The notes: a model not told the origin generated them from the letters alone. 64,000 nt of DNA from Spiribacter halobius (GCF_020883455.1 NZ_CP086615.1:3712501-3776500); one strand, 5' to 3'. Positions 8,709 to 18,116 are shown, counted from the stretch's first letter. Numbers and translations are program-made.

Positions 8709-9299
8709 ATGCAACGAGCACCCCGTCAAACCCGCGAGGTCATCGTCGAGGCGGCAGACAGGCTTTTCTATGCCGAGGGCATTCGTAAGGTCGGGGTCGA
8801 CGCCATTGCCGCCGAGGCGGGCGTGACCAAGCGCACGCTCTACTATCACTTCAAATCCAAGGATGAATTGGTCGCCGCGTATCTCGAGAGCCGGCATGCG
8901 CCGACGCTCGCGATGCTCCGGCGGACATTGACCGGCGACGGCGACCTGCAGCAGCGGGTTAGAGGTTTCTTCCTCGCCCTTCATCAACGTGTTCAGTCGC
9001 AGGAGTGGAAGGGCTGCCTGTTCCTCAGGACAGTGGCCGAGCTTCGGAGCGAGCCTGGCCATCCGGCGCTCGAGATCGCGGCAGGTCACAAGGAAGCCGT
9101 CGAGGACCTCTTCCGTGAGCATCTGGAGGCAAGCGGCGCGTCGCAGGCGCCACTGCATGCGCAGCAGCTACTTCTGCTCTACGACGGCACCATCATCGAG
9201 GTTCTTGTTCGGTCAGAGCCGGACTACGCCCTCGCCGCGGGCGATGCAGCAGCTCGGATCGTCGGTGCCGCCCTTGCGGCAGGTACCGCCCCGGAATAG
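8709..9299 (+). CDS. TetR/AcrR-family repressor
   Basis: This 196-residue repressor has the TetR N-terminal HTH at about residues 9-55 (IVEAADRLFYAEGIRKVGVDAIAAEAG, then TKRTLYYHFKSKDELVAAYL). The C-terminal ligand domain has the ESRHAPTLAML helix and WKGCLF segment common in the YxaF/TetR_C_33 group. ATG 8709 gives the normal short lead before the HTH; an in-frame ATG at 8682 lies inside the operator. There is no Shine-Dalgarno sequence, consistent with a leaderless mRNA. It probably represses itself and the divergent MFS gene; the inducer is unknown. Confidence 0.92.
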   Translation: MQRAPRQTREVIVEAADRLFYAEGIRKVGVDAIAAEAGVTKRTLYYHFKSKDELVAAYLESRHAPTLAMLRRTLTGDGDLQQRVRGFFLALHQRVQSQEWKGCLFLRTVAELRSEPGHPALEIAAGHKEAVEDLFREHLEASGASQAPLHAQQLLLLYDGTIIEVLVRSEPDYALAAGDAAARIVGAALAAGTAPE

Positions 9300-9487
9300 G
9301 CGCATCTGGAAGCCGTGGGTGCCGGGCCCCTCGGTTAGCTGGAGCGCGGCGCCGCTATCCCGACGCTTCCAGGTACCTGACGCGCGACAATCGAATGACC
9401 CTGGTCTAGGCACGACTTGGGGCCCCGAGGGGGTCGTCAAAGATCCAACTAGCGCCCCAAGCACAGCCAGACGCGGGGTACTCCCGT

Positions 9488-10933
9488 CTAGCCCGCTAGC
9501 GCAGCACGCATCCCATCATGCGTTGACTCCGCCGCCCATCGGCCGAGCCGTTGAATGGCCTCTTCCCGTGTCGCGCTCCAGGGCGCGCCGGCCGTTAGCC
9601 GGATGCAATTACCGAAGGCCCCGCTCGGCGAGAAAAGCTCACCGGGTAGGAGCGTAATTCGCTCGGAGACCGCGCGATGGAAAAGCGCGGTGCCATCCGC
9701 CAGGGCTGGCAACTCCACCCAGAGTGACAGCCCACCCTCCGGCTCCGAGACCGTTGTCTCCGCTGGGAAGTGGCGCAAAACGGCCTCTCTCAGCACTCGC
9801 ATCTGGGAGGCGAGGCGCGGGCGAAACCGTGCGAGATGCCGTTCGCTCTCACCACTGTCCAGGAAGTCGGCGACAGCGAGCTGAAGTAACGTTGGTGGCC
9901 CGTTACGCGAGCTCGCGTGCCGCATGGCGAGAACCTTCTCGAACCAGCGCCCCGGTGCGAGCCAGCCGATGCGGTTGCCGGGGCCAAGCGTCTTGCCGTT
10001 CGAGCTCGCCCAGACGACCCATCCATTGGTGTCCCAGGCCTTGATCGGCTGCGGGCGCTGCGCGCCGAAATGCAGCTCTCCGAGCACGTCGTCCTCGATC
10101 ACCGTCACCTGGTATCGCGCTGCGAGCTCGGCAAGCTTCCGCCGGTCGGCCTCCCTTACCGTGAGGCCGGTGGGATTGGCGTGGGAGGCGCCAACAAGCA
10201 TCGCCTTGACGGTATCGCGAGCGAACAGGCGCTCGAGGCACCCGAAGTCCATGCTCGACGTGGATCCGTCCACCTCGATGACATGGCGCTCCTTGAGTTC
10301 CAGCAGGTGAAGGAACCCGCGGTACGCCGGCGTCGGCACGATCACGCTATCGCCGGGGCGAGTCGCAACCTCGAGCACCAGATTGATGCCATCCATGGCG
10401 CCGTTCGTGACAATGAGTTCCTCTGCGGGGATCATCACGCCGGCATTCTCGTGACGCTTCGCAAGGGCCTCCAGGAGGGTGGCCGCGCCGGCGCCTTCGG
10501 AGTAGACGGCGAACGAGCGGGGCGTGGCGTAGCGCGTCGCCCGTCGCATGCTTTGCCGAAACGCCGCCACGGGAAGCAATTCGGGGGCGGGCAGTGCGCT
10601 GCCGAACGACACGACTCTCGGGTCGAGGTCAAGGGACGCCACCCGCGCCGAGATACGCCCCCGGCGCACCACCTCCTGCTCGGGTAAGGGCGCCCACGAC
10701 ACAGCGGGTGCAGCGTTGCGAGGCGTCACGTAAAAGCCGCGCTGTGCCTGAGGCCGGATGAGGCCCTCGCGTTCCAGAATACGGTAGGCGTGGATCACCG
10801 TGTTTCGGCTTACACCAAACTGCTTCGCGGTCACGCGCACGCCGGGAAGCCGCCGGGCACCGCGCAGCGGGCCGCGGGTGATCGCGGCACGCAGTGCCTC
10901 GGCGACGTTTTCATAGCGGTACGGCTTGCTCAT
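9488..10933 (-). CDS. MocR-type (GntR-aminotransferase) regulator
   Basis: This 481-residue MocR/PdxR-class regulator has an N-terminal GntR winged HTH (about 5-70, VAEALRAAI...TAKQFGVSRNTVIHAYRILEREGLI) fused to a fold-type I aminotransferase domain. The PLP lysine is in SSNGKTLGPGNRIGWLAPG, the PLP-ring Asp in VIEDDVLGELHF, and the asparagine in SHANPTG. Such proteins sense PLP or amino-compound adducts. ATG 10933 is preceded by AAGGTG and begins directly with the HTH. The DUF1127 gene lies upstream on the same strand. A second MocR/DUF1127 pair flanks the mobile element at 32.5-36.2 kb. The target operon is not evident. Confidence 0.9.
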   Translation of the reverse strand: MSKPYRYENVAEALRAAITRGPLRGARRLPGVRVTAKQFGVSRNTVIHAYRILEREGLIRPQAQRGFYVTPRNAAPAVSWAPLPEQEVVRRGRISARVASLDLDPRVVSFGSALPAPELLPVAAFRQSMRRATRYATPRSFAVYSEGAGAATLLEALAKRHENAGVMIPAEELIVTNGAMDGINLVLEVATRPGDSVIVPTPAYRGFLHLLELKERHVIEVDGSTSSMDFGCLERLFARDTVKAMLVGASHANPTGLTVREADRRKLAELAARYQVTVIEDDVLGELHFGAQRPQPIKAWDTNGWVVWASSNGKTLGPGNRIGWLAPGRWFEKVLAMRHASSRNGPPTLLQLAVADFLDSGESERHLARFRPRLASQMRVLREAVLRHFPAETTVSEPEGGLSLWVELPALADGTALFHRAVSERITLLPGELFSPSGAFGNCIRLTAGAPWSATREEAIQRLGRWAAESTHDGMRAALAG

Positions 10934-11072
10934 GCTGCACCTTGGGCGTTCACTGATATGGTCAGCGGCCTCCGAGCGGCCGTGGGCGACCGGTCCTCGG
11001 CACCCACACCCATCCACCGTCCCATGACGCGAGCACGGCGCAGCGCCCCTGCCACCCCCACGCTGCCTCGGA

Positions 11073-11336
11073 CTAACGCCTGTCCTTGTCGGGCTGAGTC
11101 TCCCTGACCCACTGCCGGAAGCTCGACGTATGCCGAATGATCACCTCTGGTGAGAGACCCGCGTCCCACCGCTCGCGCGCGGTGAGTGACAGCAACTCCC
11201 GCCGCCCCCGAAGAAATACGCGGTAGAGCCGCAGCATCTCAAACGGGTACGCGACAGCAGCCTTGATTCTGCCGATCAGCTGAGGTCCCGCGTTCGAGTC
11301 CGCCGCGTAGTCGCTCGTTGTCTGGATATGCTCCAT
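11073..11336 (-). CDS. DUF1127-like small protein
   Basis: This 87-residue protein has a C-terminal arginine-rich helix followed by LTARERWDAGLSPEVI, the pattern of DUF1127 proteins (a small RNA-binding or phosphate/stress-linked family in proteobacteria). The N-terminus contains one hydrophobic stretch around AAVAYPFEMLRLY. It lies 139 bp upstream of the MocR gene on the same strand and could be co-transcribed with it. A GGAGGC precedes the ATG (GAAGGCGTC region at about 11342). Function is unknown beyond family membership. Confidence 0.65.
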   Translation of the reverse strand: MEHIQTTSDYAADSNAGPQLIGRIKAAVAYPFEMLRLYRVFLRGRRELLSLTARERWDAGLSPEVIIRHTSSFRQWVRETQPDKDRR

Positions 11337-11435
11337 GACGCCTCCTTACCGGACGCACCGGCTATACCACCGACCTGCGATATCAGCGTCTCGGGACTGG
11401 CCGCGCAGGAATAGGTCCAGGAGGCCTCTAACAAA

Positions 11436-11458
11436 TGGGTACAGTTTCCCTATACCCA
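11436..11458. promoter_or_regulatory. Operator-like dyad TGGGTACAG-N5-CTATACCCA
   Basis: Two nine-base arms (8 of 9 complementary) lie 100 bp upstream of the DUF1127 start in an otherwise non-coding 410-bp stretch. It may be a site for the neighbouring MocR regulator or a local promoter operator; nothing else is recognisable between 11337 and 11747. Confidence 0.4.
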
Positions 11459-11747
11459 ACAAAGGTTAACCAAATCGAGCCGTTAACGGGTTCCCGCGCT
11501 ACATTCGAATATTTCATGAGCACCACGAAAATTCGTCATCCGTAGCGCTGCGAGAACGTTCCGCAGAAAGGCATCAGTCGTCTTGAAGTGTCTGACCGCA
11601 AACGAGGTCGGTGTCGCTTTTTTTGGCGCCGATTTACGCATTGCGTGGAATCTGCCGCCGTGGCGACGAGGGGTAGCGTACGGGCTGCCAGATCCGGGCG
11701 CTAATAGAGCGCCCCACTGGTGCACCGGCATGCTACGTGATGGACGC

Positions 11748-12998
11748 TCAGGAGCTGCGGCCAGCCGCCGAGCCGTTACCCGCCGAGTTCGCGGGCGCTC
11801 GCGCAAGGTCCGCCTTGCCCTCGATGAGATCGCCTTGGAAGACACTGAGGAGGAACCCGGCGAACAGCAGAACGCAGGTCAGCCCGAGCCCGGCGGTCAA
11901 TGAGCCGGATGCATCACTCACCGCGCCTGTCAGTGTCGGGCCGACAACCTGCCCCAGTCCGAACACGACAGTGAACGTACCAATGGCCCGAGACCATTCC
12001 GTGCGGTGGACGTTTCGCCGAATAAAGGCCGTGGTCGATGCCACAACGGAGAAGAAGGCGCAGCCGAATATCAGGCCCGACAGAACAAAGGCGCTGGGTC
12101 GAGCGCTTAGAAGTGGTAACACGCCACCCACCGTGCAGGTAGCGATCAGCAGGGCAAATGCGCGCCCGCCGGCGGCGTTCCGAAGCAATCTCGCCCACAG
12201 CCACGGGGATGCCAGCACGGCGCAGCCAATACTCAACCAGAACAGCGTCACCATGGGTGCCGCTGCACCGGTGGTACGCATCCAGGCGATCATGAAGGTC
12301 ATGTAGCCGATGTAGCCGGCCCCAAATGCCCCATAGGCCAGCAGTAGGGGCATGGCGGCGCTGATGCTCATGCGCCGCGCCGCGTGAGTAGCCTGGCTCC
12401 CGCCGGCGGAGGTCGTGGGCTGGTGTTTGAGCACAGGCGTCATCGCCCCCGCCATCAGCAAGGCGGCAATCCCGAGACCCACCCAGACGAGCGGCCAGCT
12501 CTCACCACCGCCGGTGGCCGTGATCACTGGCGCCAGCGCGCCGGAGATCGCGATTCCCAGACCGGCACCGCCGTAGAAAAACCCCAGTCTCAGGCTCTCG
12601 TTTCGGTGTGCACTCCCAGCCAGCTCGGCTGCTAGCGCCCCGCCCAGAACGAAGCCGAATGCGCCGAACAGACCAGCAGCGAATCGCCAGAAGCTCAGCC
12701 ACTCGAAGGAACGGGTCAGGCCGAGCGCGAGCGTCGAGAGCGCGGTGATCAGAGTTGCCAGGACGACCACCCGGGAGAGGCCATAGCGTCGCCCCACAAG
12801 CGGTGCGAGCAGGGCCCCGGCCAGGTAGCCCGCAGCGTTAACACTGTTGATCCAGCCGGCCTGGCCGTAAGACCAGGCCAAATCGGCGCGCATCTCAGGC
12901 AGAACAAGTGCGTAGGCGAAGCGCCCGATGCCCAGGCACACGGCGGGTGAGAGCGCAAGCAAGAGACAAAGATAAAGGGATTCGTCACGTTCCGGCAT
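11748..12998 (-). CDS. YbfB/YjiJ-family MFS transporter
   Basis: This 416-residue inner-membrane protein belongs to the YbfB/YjiJ branch of the major facilitator superfamily: it starts with the family signature LALSPAVCLGIGRFAYALVLPEMRADLAWSY-type helix 1 (about 12-40), then NSVNAAGYLAGALLAPLVGRRYG. I chose ATG 12998 (MPERDESLYL) because it starts just ahead of helix 1; the longer frame adds an arginine-rich non-conserved leader. The C-terminus is polar and low in complexity. It stands alone, followed downstream by 400 bp without genes. Substrate unknown. Confidence 0.85.
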   Translation of the reverse strand: MPERDESLYLCLLLALSPAVCLGIGRFAYALVLPEMRADLAWSYGQAGWINSVNAAGYLAGALLAPLVGRRYGLSRVVVLATLITALSTLALGLTRSFEWLSFWRFAAGLFGAFGFVLGGALAAELAGSAHRNESLRLGFFYGGAGLGIAISGALAPVITATGGGESWPLVWVGLGIAALLMAGAMTPVLKHQPTTSAGGSQATHAARRMSISAAMPLLLAYGAFGAGYIGYMTFMIAWMRTTGAAAPMVTLFWLSIGCAVLASPWLWARLLRNAAGGRAFALLIATCTVGGVLPLLSARPSAFVLSGLIFGCAFFSVVASTTAFIRRNVHRTEWSRAIGTFTVVFGLGQVVGPTLTGAVSDASGSLTAGLGLTCVLLFAGFLLSVFQGDLIEGKADLARAPANSAGNGSAAGRSS

Positions 12999-13238
12999 AA
13001 GCTTGCCCACATGTCGTCCGTCACGATCCCGGAGGCCGCAGCGCGGTATCGGGACAACGAGCGAGAACCACGCCACGGGGAGCACCGGCGGCGACGAACG
13101 GGACAGCACCGGGCGAGACAGCACTCCCAGCGAGGGCGAGCGTCTCGCTCGGGGATTCGTCATGCGCATCGCCAGCGCCGCGAAGGCGTCGCGCTATCAG
13201 CCGACGACGGCGGCGGCGCAGGGAACGCTGCCATCGCG

Positions 13239-13694
13239 TCAGCATGGACCGAATCCACTGCGCCGGCCTTCGACCACCAGGCGCGCAACCTCGGCGACTT
13301 GATAGCTGGTCACCGCCTCTATGTCATCGATCATCTCAGGCGTAAACCACCCGGTGGCGAGGGCGTCATCATTGGGAGAAGGGATACCCGCGCGCCAGTG
13401 GCAGCGAACCGCAATCAGGATGTAGTGCATCGCGCCGTGGCCACGCCACGGCGGGGCGATGACGTCGACAGCCGTAACCACCTCGGCGGGCTCGGCCCTT
13501 AAGCCTGTCTCCTCGTACAGCTCTCGCGCCGCGGCGGCGTGGATGGATTCACCGAACTCAATCTTTCCTCCCGGAAACCCCCACAACCCGGCGTCCGGAG
13601 GGTTGCGACGCCGCACGAGCAGGACATGTCGCTGGTTCTCGACAACTGCGATCGCAGCGGCAACCGGGTGGGGCTGATCTGGGTCATCGGGCAC
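13239..13694 (-). CDS. NUDIX hydrolase (MutT-like)
   Basis: This 151-residue pyrophosphohydrolase carries the Nudix box G-x5-E-x7-REL-x-EETGL in GKIEFGESIHAAAARELYEE near residues 47-68, which binds Mg2+ and cleaves nucleoside-diphosphate-X compounds. Upstream is VLLVRRRNPPDAGLWGFPGG, typical of ADP-ribose or oxidised-nucleotide sanitising members. No ATG is available; the GTG at 13694 has GGAG nine bases upstream and leaves a 38-bp gap after the LysE gene. The frame stays open through LysE, but that part is a shadow. Confidence 0.82.
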   Translation of the reverse strand: MPDDPDQPHPVAAAIAVVENQRHVLLVRRRNPPDAGLWGFPGGKIEFGESIHAAAARELYEETGLRAEPAEVVTAVDVIAPPWRGHGAMHYILIAVRCHWRAGIPSPNDDALATGWFTPEMIDDIEAVTSYQVAEVARLVVEGRRSGFGPC

Positions 13695-13732
13695 GTGTGA
13701 GAACTCCGTTGTCGCGGTTTCCCCAGGCAAAG

Positions 13733-14335
13733 CTAACGGCCTACCCACATCGGCAGAACCGAAAGAGCGAGCAGCAAACCCAGCGCTGCGTTCACCCATC
13801 GCCAGTGGCGATCGGTGCGAAGTACTCGCGAGAGCATGAGTCCCGTGGCGGACCAGAGCGTCATCGAGATCGCTGCGCAGACACCGAATACGATCGCGAA
13901 TGCCACGGCAAGCGCCATGGGGCTCGACGCCTTCTCGCCGAACGTTGCGGCTGCGCCGACGGCGAGGGCCCACGCTTTTGGGTTCAGCCACAGCAACAGC
14001 ATGCCCCCGAACACGCCGACGGGGGCGGTGACGTGCGCCTCGCGCTGCGGCGAGCCACTGCGACCGATCCGCCAGGCAAGCCAGAGTAGGTAACCAGAAC
14101 CGAGTGCGCGCAGCGCCAGCTCGAGGCTTGGTATGGCAAGCACCAGCGCTGCCAGGCCAAGCGCGCCGGCGCCGCCGAGCAGCGAGAGTCCGAGCGCGAT
14201 CCCGACGATGAACGGGACGGAACGGCGCAGGCCGAAATTGGCGCCCGATGCCGTCGCCAGGGCGGTCGCGCCGCCCGGCGTCATCGTGGCGACGAGCGCA
14301 AAGCCCGTTACCGCGATGAGCGTGCCCAGGGTCAT
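13733..14335 (-). CDS. LysE/RhtB-family exporter
   Basis: This 200-residue inner-membrane protein has six predicted helices and the LysE-family N-terminus (FALVATMTPGGATALATASGANFGLRRSVPFIVGIALG) plus the central LLLWLNPKAWALAVG segment. Members export amino acids or derivatives. It is the first gene of a probable pair with the NUDIX hydrolase on the same strand. Substrate is not deducible. Confidence 0.88.
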   Translation of the reverse strand: MTLGTLIAVTGFALVATMTPGGATALATASGANFGLRRSVPFIVGIALGLSLLGGAGALGLAALVLAIPSLELALRALGSGYLLWLAWRIGRSGSPQREAHVTAPVGVFGGMLLLWLNPKAWALAVGAAATFGEKASSPMALAVAFAIVFGVCAAISMTLWSATGLMLSRVLRTDRHWRWVNAALGLLLALSVLPMWVGR

Positions 14336-14928
14336 GTTGATACTCCGATACGGGGCCGCGCGTCGCCCACTCGGCCCGGCCGTTCAGTAAGCCCCGGGAT
14401 AAGACCGAACCAGGCGCCAGGTACGTGGCGATCGGACCGGCACCCTCGCCCACAGGGGGCGCAAGCGGGCGCTGCATAGGGCGGGGCCGCTGCGTAGCTG
14501 TTGCGGTTAGTCAAGCTAGCAAGGGGAACATCACAGGACTATTGAGGATTATTCGCCGAGCGGATGAGTTTTTTGCACGCGAGCCCACGGCGCCCGAGCG
14601 AGCGTTATGCGAACAGGGCGCGACCTCTGCGCTCCCGCTATCGACCAGCGGAAGAACCGTATGGCGCCTGAGTCCGCCGATAGCGGGGGCCACGAAGACC
14701 TACAGCGTCGAGGGGAGGCTTTTCCCGACGCGCGGCGAACGAATCGGTATGATTTGGGGCTCCTACCGCTCCAGTTGCAACGCCTCGCGCAACTCGCCGG
14801 TCTTCGCGGATATCTTTACATGAAGATTACGCAGTTCGAGGCGTCATCATGTGTTGAGCCCAAGGTGCAACGGTGGTTACACCCCTTCACTCACTCGGTG
14901 CGATTGGGCCAGTCGAGAGACAGGGCAC
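14336..14928. other. Gene-free intergenic region
   Basis: About 590 bp between the LysE start and the 3' end of the hydrolase gene. Open frames here have arginine/serine-rich translations without similarity or start signals. I see no clear hairpin or promoter. Confidence 0.5.
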
Positions 14929-15834
14929 TCATTCCAGAAATCCCAGCAGCGCGGAAAGTACCGCTTCGGGCGCCTCCTCCGGAATGAAATGGCCTGTCGG
15001 CATGGGCAGGAAATCGACATCGCTGCACCAACGCGACCATATGGCCGTCAGGTCAAAGTGCTGTGCCACAACGCCATGTTCGCCCCACATGACGAGTGTC
15101 GGACAATCGATCCTATCTCCATTCGCAAGGTCTTCCGCGTCATGGACCCGATCCAGGTGAAAGCCGGCGCGGAAGCATTCGCACATCGCCGCGACGGCGT
15201 CGGCACGTGACGCCGACGCTAGGTAGGTCTCCAGAGCCGTCGGATGGTAGGGAACGGGCTTGTTTGACAATCCGGTCAGGATAAGACGCATGAACGCGCG
15301 CGGATCGCCCGCGATCAGTGACTCCGGGATCGGATGATCCTGGGTGAGAAAAAAGAAGTAAAAATAATCCTGGGCAATTTCGGCGGTCGTGTTGTCGTAA
15401 AAATCGCCTGCAGGAACGATGTCCATTTCGACGAGCCGCGTGACGTTCTGAGGATGATCGAGCGCTAACCGTCTCGCCACACGAGCTCCGCGGTCATGAC
15501 CGACCACGGCGAAACGGTCGTGTCCAAGGGCGCGCATTACCTCCAGCTGCTCTGCCGCCATTGCCCGCTTGGCGTAAGCGTCGAGCCCTGCCCCGGGCTG
15601 GGGCTTGTGTGATTCGCCGCGCCCTCGCAGATCAGTGAGAACAACGGTGTAGTGCTTGGCGAGCTGTGCGGCCTGATGGTGCCAGCAGAGGTGCGTCTGC
15701 GGGTCACCGTGGAGCATCAGGAGCGCCGGACCTTCCCCGGCCCTAAGGGTCATGATCGAGCCTTCGCGCGTCTGCACGAACTGCCGTTTGAATCCCGGTA
15801 GTAGCTCCCGGTCGGCGGCTTCAAAGTGTGTCAT
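14929..15834 (-). CDS. Haloacetate-dehalogenase-like alpha/beta hydrolase
   Basis: This 301-residue alpha/beta hydrolase closely follows the fluoroacetate dehalogenase layout: HGDPQTHLCWH oxyanion loop, GHDRGARV with nucleophile Asp114 and carboxylate-binding Arg115/Arg118, MDIVP, and catalytic His in GHFIPEEAP near the C-terminus. In known enzymes a His-Trp pair binds the halide ion; here the aligned positions appear to be Tyr159-Phe160. It may therefore act on other 2-substituted acids or be a plain hydrolase. The ATG overlaps the ArsR gene by 14 bp, so the two form a translationally coupled operon. Confidence 0.85.
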   Translation of the reverse strand: MTHFEAADRELLPGFKRQFVQTREGSIMTLRAGEGPALLMLHGDPQTHLCWHHQAAQLAKHYTVVLTDLRGRGESHKPQPGAGLDAYAKRAMAAEQLEVMRALGHDRFAVVGHDRGARVARRLALDHPQNVTRLVEMDIVPAGDFYDNTTAEIAQDYFYFFFLTQDHPIPESLIAGDPRAFMRLILTGLSNKPVPYHPTALETYLASASRADAVAAMCECFRAGFHLDRVHDAEDLANGDRIDCPTLVMWGEHGVVAQHFDLTAIWSRWCSDVDFLPMPTGHFIPEEAPEAVLSALLGFLE

Positions 15835-16126
15835 TCAGCCAGTCCTTGTAGTCGGCGACCGCCGCCTCGTCGCGTTGGTAATACGACCAGCGCCCCACCT
15901 TCCGGGCGCGTACAAAGCCCGCCCTGCGCAGCAGCTCCAGGTGCCGGCTTACGGTCGGCTGCGCCATACCGAGCTTCTCGGTCAGCAAGGTCACACAGAC
16001 CCCGATTTCCTCCGGCGGCCCACTCGATTGATGCGGGAAATGCCTGGCGGGCTCGGCAAGCCAGCGCAGGATGGACTGCCTGACATCACTGGCCAGCGCC
16101 TTGGACTGCTCAATTCGGTCGGTCAT
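15821..16126 (-). CDS. ArsR-type HTH regulator
   Basis: This 101-residue winged-HTH protein has the ArsR fold: LASDVRQSILRWLAEP, CVTLLTEKLGMAQPTVSRHLELLRRAGFVRARKVGRWSYYQRD. It lacks the CxCxxC metal site of ArsR/SmtB sensors, so it probably senses an organic effector or acts without a metal. It is the first gene of the pair with the downstream hydrolase and is its likely regulator. There is no Shine-Dalgarno sequence before ATG 16126. Weak TGTACA and TAGTGT boxes spaced 17 bp on the minus strand would again put transcription at the start codon, but the match is poor. Confidence 0.88.
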   Translation of the reverse strand: MTDRIEQSKALASDVRQSILRWLAEPARHFPHQSSGPPEEIGVCVTLLTEKLGMAQPTVSRHLELLRRAGFVRARKVGRWSYYQRDEAAVADYKDWLNDTL

Positions 16127-16493
16127 ATTGGAACACTAATCGTTACTTAGCTATATGTACATGCAATAGCACCAGACTCGGTGCGTGGCTTGTCGCTTCG
16201 TCCGCTTGGGCGGTCGGCATAATGCGCCGGTACCGGTTTCAGCTGGGCGCGGGGCCCGACGTTCATCAGCCGTACCCATAAGTCGTTGATACTATCGGCT
16301 TGGATCTTCGGGTTGGCACAACAGGACTGCGATGGGTACGTGTGCGCAACTCGCTGGTTCCTGGAGCCGAAAAAGGCTCCTGTGCTCACGCGCGTCTGGA
16401 GTAGGCTGATGAATCCGGTAGGCCCGCGGGCAGCGTGGTAGCCCTACCCCTTGGGCGCCGCTCATTAGAGCGCCTTGGCGTTAAACGCAGACA

Positions 16494-17015
16494 GTGAGGC
16501 AAGTTGTGCAACGAGTACGCCCGGAGAGGCCAGGCGACGAGTCGGCCATTGCGCAAGTCAATGAAGCAGCCTTCGGGCGCCCGGACGAGGCCCAACTGGT
16601 GGCGGCCCTGCGAGCTGCGGCATCTCCGTTTGTCTCGCTCGTTGCCGAAGACGCCGACTCGGCCCTTACTGGCCACATCCTCTTCTCGCCGGTAACGGTA
16701 GGCGACGAGGAGCGCCTCAGCGTGGTGGCCCTCGCGCCCATGGCGGTCATACCAGCACGGCAGCGCAGTGGCGTCGGCACGGCACTCGTTCAACATGGCC
16801 TATCCGCCTGCCGCGCCATTGGCGTCGGCGCGATCGTTGTACTCGGCCACGCGGATTACTACCCCCGCTTCGGATTTGCGCCCGCGAGCCGGTTCGGACT
16901 CCGTTGTCCGTACGACGCCCCTGACGAAGCCTTCATGGCGATTGAGCTGATCGCCGGCTACCTCGAAGGCATCGAGGGCACGGTGGCCTTCCATGCCGCG
17001 TTTGCAGACCTCTAG
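16494..17015 (+). CDS. GNAT N-acetyltransferase (YhbS-like)
   Basis: This protein of about 170 residues has the GNAT fold: RPGDESAIAQVNEAAFG at the N-terminus, VALAPMAVIPARQRSGVGTALVQ (acetyl-CoA binding Q/RxxGxG/A as RQRSGVGTA) and VVLGHADYYPRFGFAPAS, the pattern of YhbS-type acetyltransferases. The start is either GTG 16494 or GTG 16506; GAGG at 16496-16499 fits the second with seven-base spacing. The acyl acceptor is unknown. It stands alone between non-coding stretches of about 365 bp and 290 bp. Confidence 0.85.
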   Translation: MRQVVQRVRPERPGDESAIAQVNEAAFGRPDEAQLVAALRAAASPFVSLVAEDADSALTGHILFSPVTVGDEERLSVVALAPMAVIPARQRSGVGTALVQHGLSACRAIGVGAIVVLGHADYYPRFGFAPASRFGLRCPYDAPDEAFMAIELIAGYLEGIEGTVAFHAAFADL

Positions 17016-17302
17016 CCGGTCGCGCCTCCGACGGTCTGCATGCTCTCGAGCATCCCCGCATGCGTACGGGTCATGCCGGATGTGCGCGAAGGTCACTTGT
17101 GGCCTCTGACCGCGCACCGGTTCACTGACGTTGGCGTCGACCAACCACGCGCGGCTCGGCCGCCATCTAGCGACCCGGAGCCCGCCTTGGTGCGAGGAGC
17201 AGGATGGGGCGTGATTTCGCTTCTGAGGGAGTGCTCAAGGGGCAGTAAGCAGGCCGTGTCGCGTAGACGCTTCTCGACAACCACCGCAGAAGGGCAGCCC
17301 CT

Positions 17303-17932
17303 ATGAGCGACAGGGAGCGGGCACGTGGGAGCACCACGCCGACGCTCGAATTCTGGATCGATCTTGCAAGCAACTACAGCTACCTGAGCGCGATGCGCAT
17401 CGAAGCACTCGCGGCACGGTACGGTGTCCCCGTCATCTGGAAGCCGTTCCTGCTGCAGCCGATCTTCCGCGAGCTCGGCTGGACGACCCCGCTATTCGTC
17501 GCGCAAAAGGAGAAGGGACAATACGTCTGGTGCGACATGGCACGTCAGTGCCGCAAGTACGGTTTGCGCTGGAAGCGACCCAGCGAGTTCCCCCGGAACA
17601 CCTTACTGGCGACACGAGTCGCTGTCGCAGGTGACAAGGCCGGTTGGGTTGCCCCGTTCTGCCGGGAAATCATGACCCTGAACTTCGGATATGACCGCCC
17701 GGTCGACTCCGCGGGCGTAATTGCGACCGTCCTCGAGAGGCTAGGTGTCGATGCGCAGGAAGCGCTTCGCGCCGCGACCTCCCCGCAGAACAAGGAGGCG
17801 CTTCGTGAGCAAACGGCGCAGGCCCGTGCACGCGGCGTTTTCGGCGCGCCCACCTTCTTTGTCGGACCCGAGCTCTTCTGGGGCAACGACCGGCTTGAGG
17901 ATGCCCTCGAGACCGCCATCGGGGCCCTGTAA
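17303..17932 (+). CDS. DsbA-fold 2-hydroxychromene-2-carboxylate isomerase-like protein
   Basis: This 209-residue thioredoxin-fold protein belongs to the HCCA isomerase/kappa-GST group, which uses glutathione in aromatic degradation. The N-terminal strand LEFWIDLASNYSYLSAMRIE has a serine where DsbA has its CxxC, as expected for the isomerases. WKPFLLQPIF, the EFPRNTLLATR helix and GVFGAPTFFVGPELFWGNDRLEDAL at the C-terminus are classic. No other aromatic-ring genes adjoin it, so the substrate is open. Confidence 0.87.
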   Translation: MSDRERARGSTTPTLEFWIDLASNYSYLSAMRIEALAARYGVPVIWKPFLLQPIFRELGWTTPLFVAQKEKGQYVWCDMARQCRKYGLRWKRPSEFPRNTLLATRVAVAGDKAGWVAPFCREIMTLNFGYDRPVDSAGVIATVLERLGVDAQEALRAATSPQNKEALREQTAQARARGVFGAPTFFVGPELFWGNDRLEDALETAIGAL

Positions 17933-18116
17933 GCGACATTCCGCCCTCTCTGGGTTGGGTCCCGGCTCCCTCAGGTGACGAGGCCGAAGGCGGCCCCACC
18001 CACAGGCCGGCATGCCCCTTCGGCGGCCCGTGTTGCCGCATTGGCACCGCGGATGATGTGTGACCGCCAGTCGTTGCACGCGCGGGCCCTGCATGCATCG
18101 CCCCTGAAGAGTTCGC

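Noticed and set aside
14607-14987. Plus-strand frames in the 14.3-14.9 kb gap
   Set aside because: No ribosome-binding site, no motif, and overlap with the end of the hydrolase gene on the other strand.
16147-16389. Minus-strand 80-codon frame upstream of the ArsR gene
   Set aside because: Unusual composition and no start signal; I could not connect it to any family.
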